Shown here in pieces: positions 51,858-61,721 of a stretch of 64,000 nt of DNA. The DNA comes from a virus: IMG/VR virus record IMGVR_UViG_3300047089_000307, positions 1 to 64,000 of that record; one strand, given 5' to 3'. The notes beneath the pieces were generated by a model, which saw only the letters and a list, made by a program, of their open reading frames with translations, was not told the origin of the DNA and made no database searches. The translations under genes were made by a program, and so were the position numbers. Position 1 is the stretch's first letter; every line of letters begins with the position of its first letter.

Positions 51858-52934
51858 ATGAGAGTTCTTATTGTGCATCCGGGGCCCGATTTTCTCCGTC
51901 GCTGACGTCTACCGCGGTTGGGCTGATGGCCTTCGAGAGATGGGCTGTGACGTCGCCATGTTCAATACGAACGATCGATTATCCGGCTCTATTTTTATTC
52001 CCGTGCGCTGATCGACACGGAGCAGAAGGACGAGACCGGCCACCCGATCGTCCGGCAGGCGATGACGCAGCTGGAGGCGGTGCGCGCCAGCATGCAGGGC
52101 CTCTCCCATGCGTGCCTGTCTTACTGGCCCGACGTGATCTTGTTCGTCAGCGGGTTCTTCGTCACCGCGGACATCTTTCACCTGCTGCGACTGCGCCGGT
52201 TTAAGATCGTGCTGCTCATGACGGAATCGCCGTACCAGGACAACGAGCAGCTAGAGCGGGCGCCATTCGCGGACATCAACCTGCTGAACGACCCCACGAA
52301 CATCAGCGCGTACTCCGAGCTCGGCCCGGCTCACTACGTCCCGCACGCCTACCGGCCGGAGCTGCACCACCCGCGGAAGGGCCCGCTGAACCCGGACCTG
52401 GCGGCGGACCTGACGTTCATCGGCACCGCGTTCAAGTCCCGGGTGGAGTTCTTCGAGGCCATGGCCGCCCACCCGTCGTTTGCCGGGACCGACTTCCTGC
52501 TCGGCGGCTCGTACTGGACCGAGGAGACGGACGAGGGCTCGGTGCTGCGCAAGTACCTGTCCCAGGCATGCCAGTGCGTGGACAACACCGAGACGGCCGA
52601 GCTGTACCGGCACGCGAGCTGCGGCATCAACCTGTATCGCCGGGAGTCCGAGGACGACCACCAGGGCGAGGGCTGGGCAATGGGCCCGCGCGAGGTGGAG
52701 CTGGCGGCATCCGGGCTGTTCTTCCTGCGCGACCCGCGGCCGGAGACCGACGAGGTGCTGCCCATGCTGCCGTCCTTTTCCTCCCCGGGGGACGCCGCTG
52801 AGAAGCTGCGCTGGTGGCTGTCCAGGCCAGAATTGAGGAGCAAGGCCGCGCGGGAGGCCCGGCTGGCGGTCGCAGACCGGACTTTCGCAAGCAACGCCAA
52901 AAAGCTGCTCGGCTGGATTGGGGAGCTGCCGTGA
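51858..52934 (+). pseudogene. glycosyltransferase-like gene with two compensating frameshifts
   Basis: AAGGAGG precedes ATG 51858 (MRVLIVHPGPDF). A +1 shift at TTTT (about 51889-51892) is needed to read SVADVYRGWADGLREMGCDV, and a -1 shift at TTTTT (about 51989-51993) restores YSRALIDTEQKDETGHPIVR and the intact 290-codon remainder (CLSYWPDVILFVSGFF ... GFFVTADIF, GEGWAMGPREVELAASGLFF). The C-terminal half looks like a GT4-type glycosyltransferase. Pseudogene, assembly errors at T runs, or recoding. Confidence 0.6.
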
Positions 52935-53206
52935 GCGACCCTGGCGATGAGTGGACGATGATCTGCCCGCCCGGCTGGATGGACGAGGCGCTGGAGCTGG
53001 CCGCCACCCTCCCGGAGAACGTGCGCGAGGTCGCGGAGTCTGTGCTGGCCCTGGGCAAGTTCCTGCTGATCAACGACACGCAGGTCGCGCGGGTACTATC
53101 AGAGCCGATCCGGTTCGAGTTCAGCTATGAGCCGTTGCCGCGCTGGGGCATGCAGCCGCTCGTCACGCCGCCGCCGCTGAGCCCGGTCCTGCTCAGCGGC
53201 ACCTGA
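52931..53206 (+). CDS. hypothetical protein (91 aa)
   Basis: A GTG start overlaps the previous stop. MSDPGDEWTMICPPGWMDEA, then helical, then a Pro-rich end. Function unknown. Confidence 0.55.
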   Translation: MSDPGDEWTMICPPGWMDEALELAATLPENVREVAESVLALGKFLLINDTQVARVLSEPIRFEFSYEPLPRWGMQPLVTPPPLSPVLLSGT

Positions 53207-53220
53207 GGAAGAGGCTTGCC

Positions 53221-53505
53221 ATGGGATATGACGGGAAGTACGGCAAGATCGCCACGGAGCACGGCAGCATCCCCGGCGATGAGCCGGTCATCGTCTTCCG
53301 CGCCCGTGACGCGCTGGCGTGCCCGCTGCTCAGCGCGTACTACGACCTGTGCGAGAAGAAGGGCAGTCCTGAGTTCCACCTCGCCCTGATCGAGCAGGCG
53401 TACAAGACTTTCGCCGACTGGCAGGAAGCGCACCCGGATCAGGTCCGCACGCCGGATAGCGCCGCGCACCGTGAGCGGCTGGAGGCAGGAAGAAGCGGCT
53501 CGTGA
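53221..53505 (+). CDS. hypothetical protein (94 aa)
   Basis: Starts MGYDGKYGKIATEHGSIPGD, then PVIVFRARDALACPLLSAYY, a pattern I have seen in short actinophage proteins. Function unknown. Confidence 0.65.
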   Translation: MGYDGKYGKIATEHGSIPGDEPVIVFRARDALACPLLSAYYDLCEKKGSPEFHLALIEQAYKTFADWQEAHPDQVRTPDSAAHRERLEAGRSGS

Positions 53506-53585
53506 AGCTGGACGCCGGGCTGTGCCTGATCACCGCCTGCCTGAGCGCCGGAGTGCTCATCCTGGTCCTTGCGCTGTACGGCTGA
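53502..53585 (+). CDS. tiny membrane peptide (27 aa)
   Basis: A GTG start overlaps the previous stop. One hydrophobic helix (LITACLSAGVLILVLALYG) runs to the end. Function unknown. Confidence 0.45.
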   Translation: MKLDAGLCLITACLSAGVLILVLALYG

Positions 53586-53607
53586 CGTCAAAGGAAAGGA
53601 ACCTCCC

Positions 53608-54561
53608 ATGGACCTCAAGCTCGGCCGCCGCCCCGCTGACCCGTCCCGCCCGCGCATCCGGCTGGCCCGGTCGCTGACCGGCGTCGTCCCGGCGCATCCC
53701 GCTGCCGCGGACTACCTGGCCCGGCTGAGCGGCTGGCAGATGCTCGGCAACGACACGTACGGGGATTGCGTGAGCGTGACCGCGGCTAACCTGCGGCGCC
53801 TCACCACAGCCGTCCTGTCCACTGAGTACTACTGGACGCTGCCTCAGGTGGAGGCTTTTTATACGACGCAGAACCCGGGCTTCCCGCGGCAAGACGACGG
53901 GATGGATATCCAGACTGCCCTCGGCGACCTGGTCAGGTCGGGCGGCCCGGATGGGGTGAAGGCGCTCGGCTTCGCCTCGGTGGACCACACCAGCCCGGAT
54001 GAGGTCAAGGCGGCCATCGCGATCTTCGGCGCGGTCTGGACGGGCATCGTCGTGCAGGACGCGCAGATGAGCCAGTTCGACGCCCGCCAGCCCTGGGACT
54101 ACGTCTCCGGCTCCCCCGACGCGGGGGGCCACTCCGTGCTCGTCGGCGGCTACGGCGCCGGCGGTACCGGTCAGCTCGGCGGGGATGAGAAGCTCATCAC
54201 CTGGGCGCAGGAGACGTCGTTCACCGACCGGTACTGGAGCCGTGAGGTGGAAGAGTGCTGGGTGGTCATCTGGCCTGAGCACCTGGGCAGCAAGGCGTTC
54301 CAGGAAGGCGTGGACCTGGCCCAGTTCGCCGCGGACTACACGGCGCTGACCGGCAAGCCGTTCCCGGTCCCCGTTCCCCCGCCGCCAGCCCCGGTGCCTG
54401 CTCCCCCGCCAGTTCCCGTGCCCGTGCCGCCCGCGCCTTCCGACGCAGCGGACCAGCAGCTGTGGGGGGCCACGTGGGCCTGGGCAGGCGAGCGCCACGC
54501 GGGCGGGAACAAGAAGGCCGCGCAGGCCGTGACTGCGTGGGCGCGGGCGAAAGGGCTGTGA
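53608..54561 (+). CDS. papain-like cysteine peptidase-fold protein (317 aa)
   Basis: The ATG has AAAGGAA upstream. MDLKLGRRPADPSRPRIRLA leads to QMLGNDTYGDCVSVTAAN (active-site Cys region), GGHSVLVGGYGAG (His) and ITWAQETSFTDRYW (third residue region), the order of C1-like folds. A Pro/Val-rich linker (residues about 252-285) precedes a small C-terminal helical part. Might act in lysis or entry; the related 48794 product has a similar fold. Confidence 0.7.
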   Translation: MDLKLGRRPADPSRPRIRLARSLTGVVPAHPAAADYLARLSGWQMLGNDTYGDCVSVTAANLRRLTTAVLSTEYYWTLPQVEAFYTTQNPGFPRQDDGMDIQTALGDLVRSGGPDGVKALGFASVDHTSPDEVKAAIAIFGAVWTGIVVQDAQMSQFDARQPWDYVSGSPDAGGHSVLVGGYGAGGTGQLGGDEKLITWAQETSFTDRYWSREVEECWVVIWPEHLGSKAFQEGVDLAQFAADYTALTGKPFPVPVPPPPAPVPAPPPVPVPVPPAPSDAADQQLWGATWAWAGERHAGGNKKAAQAVTAWARAKGL

Positions 54562-54572
54562 GCAGGTAAAAC

Positions 54573-56033
54573 TCAGAATTTTACCGGGTAGAGCGCGGCT
54601 ATGAGAGAAGCCATGTCCTGCCGGTAGGACTGGAATGGCGTGATCGTCGCCTGGCCGGTGTCCTCGTCGTACTCATAAGCGCCGGACATGAAGATCACCG
54701 GGCTGGGCATGACCTCGCCGCCGTAGGACGGGTCGGTGACGACCACCTGGTAGACCAGCCCGGCCTGGTCGCTGCCGAGGTCAGCCGGGGTCCCCGCAGT
54801 GTTCATCACCTGGCCCGGCCCCACGGTGAACGGCTGGGCGAAGCTGGCCCGGACGTAGCGGGTGAGGATGTTCTGGCCGATCGCCGCTGCTGCTGACGCC
54901 TTCAGCACCCCGGCCGAGCTGATGTCCAGGTAGTACTCCATGGGCCCGTGCCTGGCCACGGAGTTGCCGTTCACCACGTGAGAGATCGCGAACGTGGCGG
55001 GAACGGCCTTCTTGGTCGCGGTGGCCGCGATGTCCGCGGTGGCCTGGTAGCGCAGGAACAGCACGTTGATGTCGGCGGCAATGGTGCGCGCAATGGGCGT
55101 GCTGGAGACCAGGAGGCGGTCCGGCGCCTGCGTCGGGTTCCCGTTGAGGTCCTGCTTGAACGGGAACACCCTCAGCTTCCACGGCCCGGCCGGCGGCGCG
55201 GAGGCGGTTCCCGGCGAGACCATCCACAGCAGGCCGCCCCCGGTGATGAGCAGGTTCAGGTGCGCGGTGACCGTTTCCGACGCGCTGTCCTGCTGCTGGC
55301 CCAGGAAGATGCCGGCCGGCTTGCCGATGCCCGGGTTCGCCCAGCGCATTCCGCGGAAGATGGCCTGGTTCACCGCGTCGTCAGCGTTCCAGGTCGTGTA
55401 GAGCGCGGCGAAGTCGCTGCCGTACGTCCCGGCCCCGTGCGCGGTGACCGTCCAGCCGTCCCCGGTCGCCGCGGGCTCGTTCAGCTTGCCCTCCCAGACG
55501 CAGGACGCGCCGCGCCAGACCTGGATGACGCGCCCGGGGTTCAGCGCGTCCGTGCGCAGTTCCGGGGGCGTGCGCAGCAGCAGGCTCAGGTTCTCCGGGC
55601 CGCCGGGGCAGGTGTAGCTGCGGGTCATGTTCGTCACGTGCCCGATGGCGCCGAGCCAGCGCGGGCTCTTCGGCGCCGGGACTGACTGCGCATTGTCGGT
55701 GCTCACCGGGGCGGCCAGCGGGGACGGGGTGAAGAAGACGTACCAGTTCTGCGTCCCGGTGACCGGCAGCGTGCCGACCACCGTGAAGACCGTGGGCTCC
55801 TTGAGGCTCCCGCTGGCGTACAGCCGGAACTTATCCCCGGTGAACGCCGGCGCCACGGGGGTGAGCGTGCTGTTCGTGGGCGCGATGAAGAAGTCATACC
55901 CGCCGAATGCGCCGTACTGCGCCTGCGCCTGGCCGCCCGGGGCCTTGCCCCCGCCGGACAAGATGACGGACCAGAACTGCCCCGGCGGCTCAAAAGTGAC
56001 AGCCTGGCTGTAGTTAACCTGCTCAAGTGCCAC
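54573..56033 (-). CDS. minor tail protein (486 aa)
   Basis: Starts MALEQVNYSQAVTFEPPGQF. Beta-rich throughout; PGRVIQVWRGASCVWEGKLN and DAVNQAIFRGMRWANPGIG are typical of siphovirus minor tail (baseplate/hub) proteins. The last gene of the minus-strand tail module, convergent with the peptidase-like gene. Confidence 0.75.
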   Translation of the reverse strand: MALEQVNYSQAVTFEPPGQFWSVILSGGGKAPGGQAQAQYGAFGGYDFFIAPTNSTLTPVAPAFTGDKFRLYASGSLKEPTVFTVVGTLPVTGTQNWYVFFTPSPLAAPVSTDNAQSVPAPKSPRWLGAIGHVTNMTRSYTCPGGPENLSLLLRTPPELRTDALNPGRVIQVWRGASCVWEGKLNEPAATGDGWTVTAHGAGTYGSDFAALYTTWNADDAVNQAIFRGMRWANPGIGKPAGIFLGQQQDSASETVTAHLNLLITGGGLLWMVSPGTASAPPAGPWKLRVFPFKQDLNGNPTQAPDRLLVSSTPIARTIAADINVLFLRYQATADIAATATKKAVPATFAISHVVNGNSVARHGPMEYYLDISSAGVLKASAAAAIGQNILTRYVRASFAQPFTVGPGQVMNTAGTPADLGSDQAGLVYQVVVTDPSYGGEVMPSPVIFMSGAYEYDEDTGQATITPFQSYRQDMASLIAALYPVKF

Positions 56034-56068
56034 TCATCATCACCTCTCCGGCGTTGCCCATCGCGTGC

Positions 56069-56323
56069 TCACGGGATATCGCTGGCGGCTACCGCAGCCC
56101 GCACGAGGCAGTCCTTCGCCTCCACGAGCTTGTGCAGCCCGCGCGTCAGCTCCGGGTCGTCGGCGCTGATCATGCCGAGCAGGGCCTGCGCCAGGGTCGC
56201 GACGGCCAGGGACACGTCGCGCGGCGGCCCGGCCGGCAGCTGCCCGTAGTCGAACCACCGGGTGACGTCCTGCACCGCGCGGTGGCGGCCCGTGGCGTCA
56301 ACGGCGTGCGGGATGCCCATCAC
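56069..56323 (-). CDS. hypothetical tail-module protein (84 aa)
   Basis: GIPHAVDATGRHRAVQDVTR, then WFDYGQLPAGPPRDVS and DPELTRGLHKLVEAKDCLVR, a pattern shared by many actinophage accessory proteins. ATG 56320 overlaps the previous stop. Function unknown. Confidence 0.7.
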   Translation of the reverse strand: MMGIPHAVDATGRHRAVQDVTRWFDYGQLPAGPPRDVSLAVATLAQALLGMISADDPELTRGLHKLVEAKDCLVRAAVAASDIP

Positions 56324-56613
56324 TGCGCGCCTATAACCTGGGTGGAGCTATTCACGAATGAGTACGGCAGAACGTAAGCGCCGCCGGGGGCCAGGCCGTG
56401 GTAGATGTTGCCGAGGGCATTCAGGTCCGCGGCCATCGACCGCATCAGCGCCAGGTCCCCGGTGGTAACGCCGATGCCGGTCATGTCGCCGTCAGACTGG
56501 GCGGACAGCCAGGCGTAGAAGTTCTGCGCGCTGATGACGGAATCCCGTACGGCTACCGCCCGCTGGGTGGCGGCGCTGGCGATCAGCCCGGGATTGGCGA
56601 TGGCGGTGAACAT
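56320..56613 (-). CDS. hypothetical tail-module protein (97 aa)
   Basis: MFTAIANPGLIASAATQRAV continues helical and ends with GGAYVLPYSFVNSSTQVIGA. Overlaps the downstream gene. Possibly a small virion protein. Confidence 0.6.
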   Translation of the reverse strand: MFTAIANPGLIASAATQRAVAVRDSVISAQNFYAWLSAQSDGDMTGIGVTTGDLALMRSMAADLNALGNIYHGLAPGGAYVLPYSFVNSSTQVIGAQ

Positions 56614-56626
56614 GAGGCTCCCCTGG

Positions 56627-58426
56627 TCAGTTGTCGAGTGCGAGGAAGAAGTCGAGGACCAGGACGCCGGAGGTCGTGGCGCCGTTGATCACCTGGACGG
56701 TGCCGGCTGAGGCGATCCGGAAGAAGATGCCCGAGCTGGCGCCCGTGGCCGTGTGGAAGCCAGCCGCATGGTCCTGGGTGGAGGCGGGCCGGTACCCGGC
56801 GGGCAGGGTGAACGCGGTGGACGGGAACCCGCCGGTAACCCCGGACGGGTCGAGTACCCCCAGGACCCAGACGGCACTGAACGGCATGCGCTTGTACTGA
56901 ATGGTGGTGCTGGCCCAGTTGTTGGACAGTCCCGGCGTGTGCCAGGTCTCCACGTTGGCCGGGCTGGACCCCGGCTGGAAGGCGGTGACGTCCCCGGTGA
57001 ACCCGGCGGCGAAGTCATTGCCGGCGTCGTCAGTGGCCGCCGCGGGCATCATCCCGGCCAGGGCCACGCCGGGCGTGACGTAGGTGATGGTGACGGTGCC
57101 GTCGCCGCCGTCGCCGCCGTGCACCTGCGCTGCCCCGGTGTGCCCGATGACGGTCAGCACGGGCGCGCCCGCCTGCCCGGCGCCGGCGAAGGACCCGTAA
57201 TAGTCGGTGTCGAAGGCCGGGACGGTGCCCAGGACCAGCGCCTTGGCCGTCCCGGCCTTCAGCGGGCCGGCCAGCGTGTCGCTGACGTCCTGGACGTGGG
57301 CGGCGCTCATCGGGACGGGGTACGTCTGCCCGGCGCTCACCCCGGTCACGCCGTCGAAGCTGGCGGGCATCGCGGTGGCGGCGCTGTAGCCCAGCTGCAC
57401 GGTCAGCCCGGTGCTGTTCCAGGACGTCAGGTTGGTCATCGTCAGCCGGACGGTGTCGACGGTCACTGCCGCCAGGTCCGCGGCCACCGATGACGGCAGG
57501 ATCATCAGTGACGTCATGGTGCCCAGGAAGTCCCCGCCGCCGGATTGCTGGCCGCCCTGGAACATCGTGTTGCCGATGGCGGCGTACCGGTTATCCGCGT
57601 TCCCGCCGAGGGCGTCGCTGCCGTAGTAGGTGCCGGAGAACGTAGGGCTGTAGGTGAAGACGACCTGCCCCGCCGCGGTAGCCGCGCCCACCCCGCCGCC
57701 GCCCGCGCCGGGGGTGCCGCCGTCTGTGCCGGTAGCGGCGGAGTTGCCGCCCGCGCCGCCGGCCACGCCGCCGCCAGGGCCTGCGCCGCCGCCGGCCGCG
57801 CCGGTCCCGCTGACGGACTTCGCGCCTGAGCCGCCGGCGTTGCCGGAGCCGCCGGAGCCGCCGCCGCCGCAGCCGCCCGTTGACTGGGTGCCGTCCCCGC
57901 CGCCGCTGCCGCCGGAGTGCGCGATCGTCTGCGCGGCGTTCAGGGCAGCGTGCGCGCCGCCGTTCAGCCCGTCCGATCCGCCGCCGGCGCCCGCGTAGAC
58001 GCCCGGCCCCCCGGTGATCCCGTTGACGTCGAAGTAGCTGGGATTGCCGTCGTCCCCGAAGCCCTGGTTATTGATGGAGCCGTCACCGCCGTCACCGACG
58101 ACGTAGGCGTAAACGGTGCCCGGGACCACCGGGTAAGACGGTTCCTGGGAGTAGGCCCCGCCGCCGCCCCCGCCGCCGCCGTGCGTGGAGTTGCCGCCGC
58201 CCGCGCCGCCGCCCGCCCCCCAGGCTTCGATCTTCGCCGACGTGACCCCGGCCGGGCAGGTCCAGGAGTACTTGCCCGCCGTGGACTGGGTGACGACGGT
58301 CGCCGTGGGCGTGTACGCGGTGACCGGCTCGCCCTGGCTGGCTACCAGCGCAGCCAGCCGGGCCTCGGTGAGCTGCGCCTTGGCTGTCGTCTTCGGCAGC
58401 AGTTGCGGGTCGTTCGGGCCGGCCAT
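56627..58426 (-). CDS. Gly-rich tail protein (599 aa)
   Basis: MAGPNDPQLLPKTTAKAQLT forms a helical start. Residues about 50-265 contain a glycine-rich domain (GAGGGAGGGNSTHGGGGGGG) like those of phage receptor-binding and tail fibre proteins. The C-terminal half is beta-rich (SNNWASTTIQYKRMPFSAVW). It probably contacts the host surface. Confidence 0.75.
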   Translation of the reverse strand: MAGPNDPQLLPKTTAKAQLTEARLAALVASQGEPVTAYTPTATVVTQSTAGKYSWTCPAGVTSAKIEAWGAGGGAGGGNSTHGGGGGGGGAYSQEPSYPVVPGTVYAYVVGDGGDGSINNQGFGDDGNPSYFDVNGITGGPGVYAGAGGGSDGLNGGAHAALNAAQTIAHSGGSGGGDGTQSTGGCGGGGSGGSGNAGGSGAKSVSGTGAAGGGAGPGGGVAGGAGGNSAATGTDGGTPGAGGGGVGAATAAGQVVFTYSPTFSGTYYGSDALGGNADNRYAAIGNTMFQGGQQSGGGDFLGTMTSLMILPSSVAADLAAVTVDTVRLTMTNLTSWNSTGLTVQLGYSAATAMPASFDGVTGVSAGQTYPVPMSAAHVQDVSDTLAGPLKAGTAKALVLGTVPAFDTDYYGSFAGAGQAGAPVLTVIGHTGAAQVHGGDGGDGTVTITYVTPGVALAGMMPAAATDDAGNDFAAGFTGDVTAFQPGSSPANVETWHTPGLSNNWASTTIQYKRMPFSAVWVLGVLDPSGVTGGFPSTAFTLPAGYRPASTQDHAAGFHTATGASSGIFFRIASAGTVQVINGATTSGVLVLDFFLALDN

Positions 58427-58500
58427 CAGGCGTCACCGCGCTCGATGACGCAGTGCCTGCCATGACCCCAGAGGACTGGTAGGCTCCGTGAGATAGACAT
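58426..58500 (-). CDS. tiny ORF coupled to the Gly-rich tail gene (24 aa)
   Basis: MSISRSLPVLWGHGRHCVIE ends in TGATG, overlapping the start of the tail protein. It may only couple translation. Confidence 0.35.
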   Translation of the reverse strand: MSISRSLPVLWGHGRHCVIERGDA

Positions 58501-58502
58501 TT

Positions 58503-61500
58503 TCACACAAGCCTCTCCAAGAACCACCTGTTGAGGAAGGAGACGGCGAGGTCCGGGGCGCCGTCAACCGTGTAGGCCAGGAACAGGTTGTCGCCCGGCT
58601 GGATGTAGAAAGGCGACCCGGAGACCAGTACGTTGTCCAGCACGCTGACCGCCTGGGAGCGGTCCAGGTCCGAGCCGAGGACGAGGCCCAGGTCCCGCTC
58701 GATGGTCGGCTCGTCAATGTAGAAGTTGGCGTAGTCAGTGCCGGGCGGGACGTTGATGATCACCGTGCTGCCCTGGGCGTCCAGGAACAGCACGTCCAGG
58801 AACTGGTCATTGTTGTCGGTGTCAGTGATCGAGACGGTGAAGAAGCCCGAGGTGTTGGACGGGTCCAGTCCCTTGACCGGCAGCGTCAGCTCGCCCATGA
58901 CCACGATGCCGTTGACGATGTCGGTGGACGGGGTGAAGGTCCGCGACACCGACAGCGGGAAGTTATGGCCGCCCAGGTACTCGAACTGGTTGACGGTCAC
59001 CGTGACCGTCCGCGCCGAGGACGGGCTGTCCCAGGCATAAGCCACTAGCACGACGGTGTACGTGCCGTTGAACAGCGCGTTAACGCCGGAGACCAGCGAT
59101 GGCACGGTGTACTGGGTGCCGGAGGGCGGGTCTGCGGTGTTGCTGACCGGCACGCACGGGTTCAGCTCCGGCGGGGAATCGGCGCCGGGCCGGTGCGCGA
59201 CCAGCGTCCGGAACTGGGCCAGCGGCGGGGACCAGGTCAAGACGATGTTGCCGTTGCCGCCCTGGCCGCCTGCCTGGGCGGTGCCCGTCGTGACCGCTCC
59301 GCCGCCGCCGCCTCCAGGCGGGGAGGCGCCGTCGCCGACGTCCACGGCTGCCGTGCCGCCATTGGCTCCCTTGCCTCCCCCGGCCACTGCTGCCGCGCCC
59401 GTGCCGCCGGAGGCGCCCGCAGTGCCGGCATTGCCGACTGAGGCGCTGCCGCCGGAGCCGCCGCCGCCGCCGCCGTTCGTGCCGCCGAGGCCGCCGGCGC
59501 CGCCGTTGCTGTGCGTCGTGTTGGCGCTGCCGGTACCGCCCGTGCCGCCGGTCGCGGTGTTCAGCGCCACCGACTGGCCGCCGTGCGCGGTGACCACCGT
59601 GACGGTGGTCGCCGCGGAGCCGAAGGTCGTGCTGGCACCGCTGACCGGCGTGCCGGCGTTGACGGTGTAGGTGAGCCTGACCTGGCCGGCGCCTCCGGCG
59701 GCCCCGGGGTTATTGCCCAGGTTGGTGTACCCGCCGCCCCCTCCGCCGCCCGGGGCTGCCCCTGCGGCCGGGAAGCCGGGGTTGCTGGCGCCCGCGCCGC
59801 CCGCGCCGCCGCCCGTGACGGCCACGGCCCCGGCGCCGCCCGTGTTGCCGGCCCCGTTGCTGCCCGTGTTGCCGGCCGCTGCCGTGCCGCCGCCGCCGCC
59901 TCCGCCGCCGCCGCCGTACGAGGGTGACGTGCCGCCCGTGCCGCCGTTGTGGTGCGTGGTGTTCGCGCTGCCGGAGCCGCCCGCGCCGCCGGAGGAGGTT
60001 CCGGCCGGGCTGGCGGGCTTGCCCGGGTGCGCGAGCACCGTCACGGAGTCACCGGGGAAGGTGGTGGACGTGCCGCCGGCGCCGGGCGTCACGCCTGCCT
60101 GCCCGCCGAGGCCGACCTTGAAGCTGTAGGTCTTGCCCGGGGTGACGGCCAGCGCAGGCTCGGCCGCGTACTCGCCGCCGCCGGCCCCGCCGCCGCCGGT
60201 CGTGCCCGCGCCGCCGCCCGCCCAGCACTCGGCCAGGATCGCGGTGACGTTGGCGGGGCACGTCCAGCTGCCACTCCCCGGGGAGGTGAAGGTGAGGACC
60301 TGCTGGCTGGCGCCGGTCGTGCCTGCCGTGCCGCAGGAGTACGGGACGGGCGTCCCCTCAGTCACCGTCAGGGCCGGCTCGGCCGCGTACTCGCCGCCGC
60401 CGCCGCCGCCGCCCTGCCCGGACGTCGAGCGCGACCCGCCCGCGCCGCCCGCGCCGATGCACTCCGCCTTGACGGACGTCACGCCGGGCGGCGGCCACCA
60501 CACGCCGGAGCCGGACAGCTCAAGGGACAGCGGGTCGGCCTGCGGAAGCTGGAACTGGCAGGAGACGGGGGTCCGCGCGGTGCCCGGCACGCCCATCACG
60601 TTGTAGACGACGCCGCGCTGGGAGGCGGGGGCGGCCAGGGACGGCGGGTTGGCGACCACGTCGTCAAGCCAGGCGTTCATCCGGACGAAGGCCGTCTTGC
60701 CCTGGCCTGCCCAGTTGGACAGCGTCAGTGAGTACGAGGCGACGGATGCGTAGTTGAAGCTGGCGTTGCCTTGCGGGACCGGCGCGGTGACGCGGGTCCA
60801 TTTCGGCACGAGCGCCTTGCTGTTGTACGGCAGGCCATTGAATGTCCGGTGGAAGGTCAGCTTGTGGCCGCCGTTATCGGTCAGCGTCCAGCGGAAGGTC
60901 ACGTTGGACTTGAATCCCGAGTGGGGCTTGCCGAACAGCGGGACGTAGTATGCCTGGCCGAACCATACCGACAGCACCGGCAGGCCGGTGATATTCAGGG
61001 ACAGGCCGCTCTTGGAGTAGGTCACCGGGACGTAATTCGCGTTCGGCGGGGTGTACCGGGCGGAGTGCGGGCCGACCACGAACTGGGTGGTCTGCGTCCA
61101 GCCGGTGCCGGACACGGTGCCGAACGCGTCCAGCGTCACCGGGGCCGGCGGCGCGGCGATGCCGTTGAGGATCGGGCTGGAGAAGGCCACGTCCGTCAGC
61201 TGGTCCGGTGCGCTGCGGCCGTAGGGCAGCGCCTGGAAGGTCAGCGTGATGACGGCCATCGGCAACGGCTGGTTCGGCAGGAAGCCGTAGGAGAACACGG
61301 TGGGCAGCGCGCGGAAGCAGTCGAAGACCTGGGTCAGGCCCGTGGAGGAGGGCGTCCAGGTCAGCGTCCAGGAAGGCTGGTCCACCGCCTGGATCAGGTA
61401 CTCCTTGGCAGCCGACAGCGTTGCCTGGTCCGGTGCGGTGATCCTGACCGGCAGCGTGATCGTGCGGTTGGACGCCCGGGTGCCGAACGGCCGCTCGCCG

Positions 61501-61721
61501 TCCAGCAGCAGGGTCTGCACCTGGCTGACGGTCGGCTGCGGGGCGCCCAGGTCCCAGGTCATCCCCGGGCTCGCGGCGGAGCCCGGGGACGACGGGGCGA
61601 ACAGCCGGAAAACGGCCCCGGTGCCGGCCGCGTTCACCAGGGCGGGAATGTCCGACTGCACGCCGGATGCCCCGCCGAGGACCTCGATCAGGTCCGCGAT
61701 GATGAGCGAGTCGCTAGCCAC
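58503..61721 (-). CDS. distal tail-like protein with Gly-rich domains (1072 aa)
   Basis: The N-terminus (residues about 55-210: FDCFRALPTVFSYGFLPN, PMAVITLTFQALPYGRSAPD) is like distal tail (Dit) proteins, following the tape measure gene as expected. Two glycine-rich sections (about residues 410-470 and 485-835) with WTCPANVTAILAECWAGG-type starts resemble the receptor-binding Gly-rich domain of the next gene. The C-terminus holds VLVSGSPFYIQPGDNLFLAY, typical of Dit C-lobes, so Gly-rich domains appear inserted into a Dit. Confidence 0.78.
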   Translation of the reverse strand: MASDSLIIADLIEVLGGASGVQSDIPALVNAAGTGAVFRLFAPSSPGSAASPGMTWDLGAPQPTVSQVQTLLLDGERPFGTRASNRTITLPVRITAPDQATLSAAKEYLIQAVDQPSWTLTWTPSSTGLTQVFDCFRALPTVFSYGFLPNQPLPMAVITLTFQALPYGRSAPDQLTDVAFSSPILNGIAAPPAPVTLDAFGTVSGTGWTQTTQFVVGPHSARYTPPNANYVPVTYSKSGLSLNITGLPVLSVWFGQAYYVPLFGKPHSGFKSNVTFRWTLTDNGGHKLTFHRTFNGLPYNSKALVPKWTRVTAPVPQGNASFNYASVASYSLTLSNWAGQGKTAFVRMNAWLDDVVANPPSLAAPASQRGVVYNVMGVPGTARTPVSCQFQLPQADPLSLELSGSGVWWPPPGVTSVKAECIGAGGAGGSRSTSGQGGGGGGGEYAAEPALTVTEGTPVPYSCGTAGTTGASQQVLTFTSPGSGSWTCPANVTAILAECWAGGGAGTTGGGGAGGGEYAAEPALAVTPGKTYSFKVGLGGQAGVTPGAGGTSTTFPGDSVTVLAHPGKPASPAGTSSGGAGGSGSANTTHHNGGTGGTSPSYGGGGGGGGGGTAAAGNTGSNGAGNTGGAGAVAVTGGGAGGAGASNPGFPAAGAAPGGGGGGGYTNLGNNPGAAGGAGQVRLTYTVNAGTPVSGASTTFGSAATTVTVVTAHGGQSVALNTATGGTGGTGSANTTHSNGGAGGLGGTNGGGGGGSGGSASVGNAGTAGASGGTGAAAVAGGGKGANGGTAAVDVGDGASPPGGGGGGAVTTGTAQAGGQGGNGNIVLTWSPPLAQFRTLVAHRPGADSPPELNPCVPVSNTADPPSGTQYTVPSLVSGVNALFNGTYTVVLVAYAWDSPSSARTVTVTVNQFEYLGGHNFPLSVSRTFTPSTDIVNGIVVMGELTLPVKGLDPSNTSGFFTVSITDTDNNDQFLDVLFLDAQGSTVIINVPPGTDYANFYIDEPTIERDLGLVLGSDLDRSQAVSVLDNVLVSGSPFYIQPGDNLFLAYTVDGAPDLAVSFLNRWFLERLV

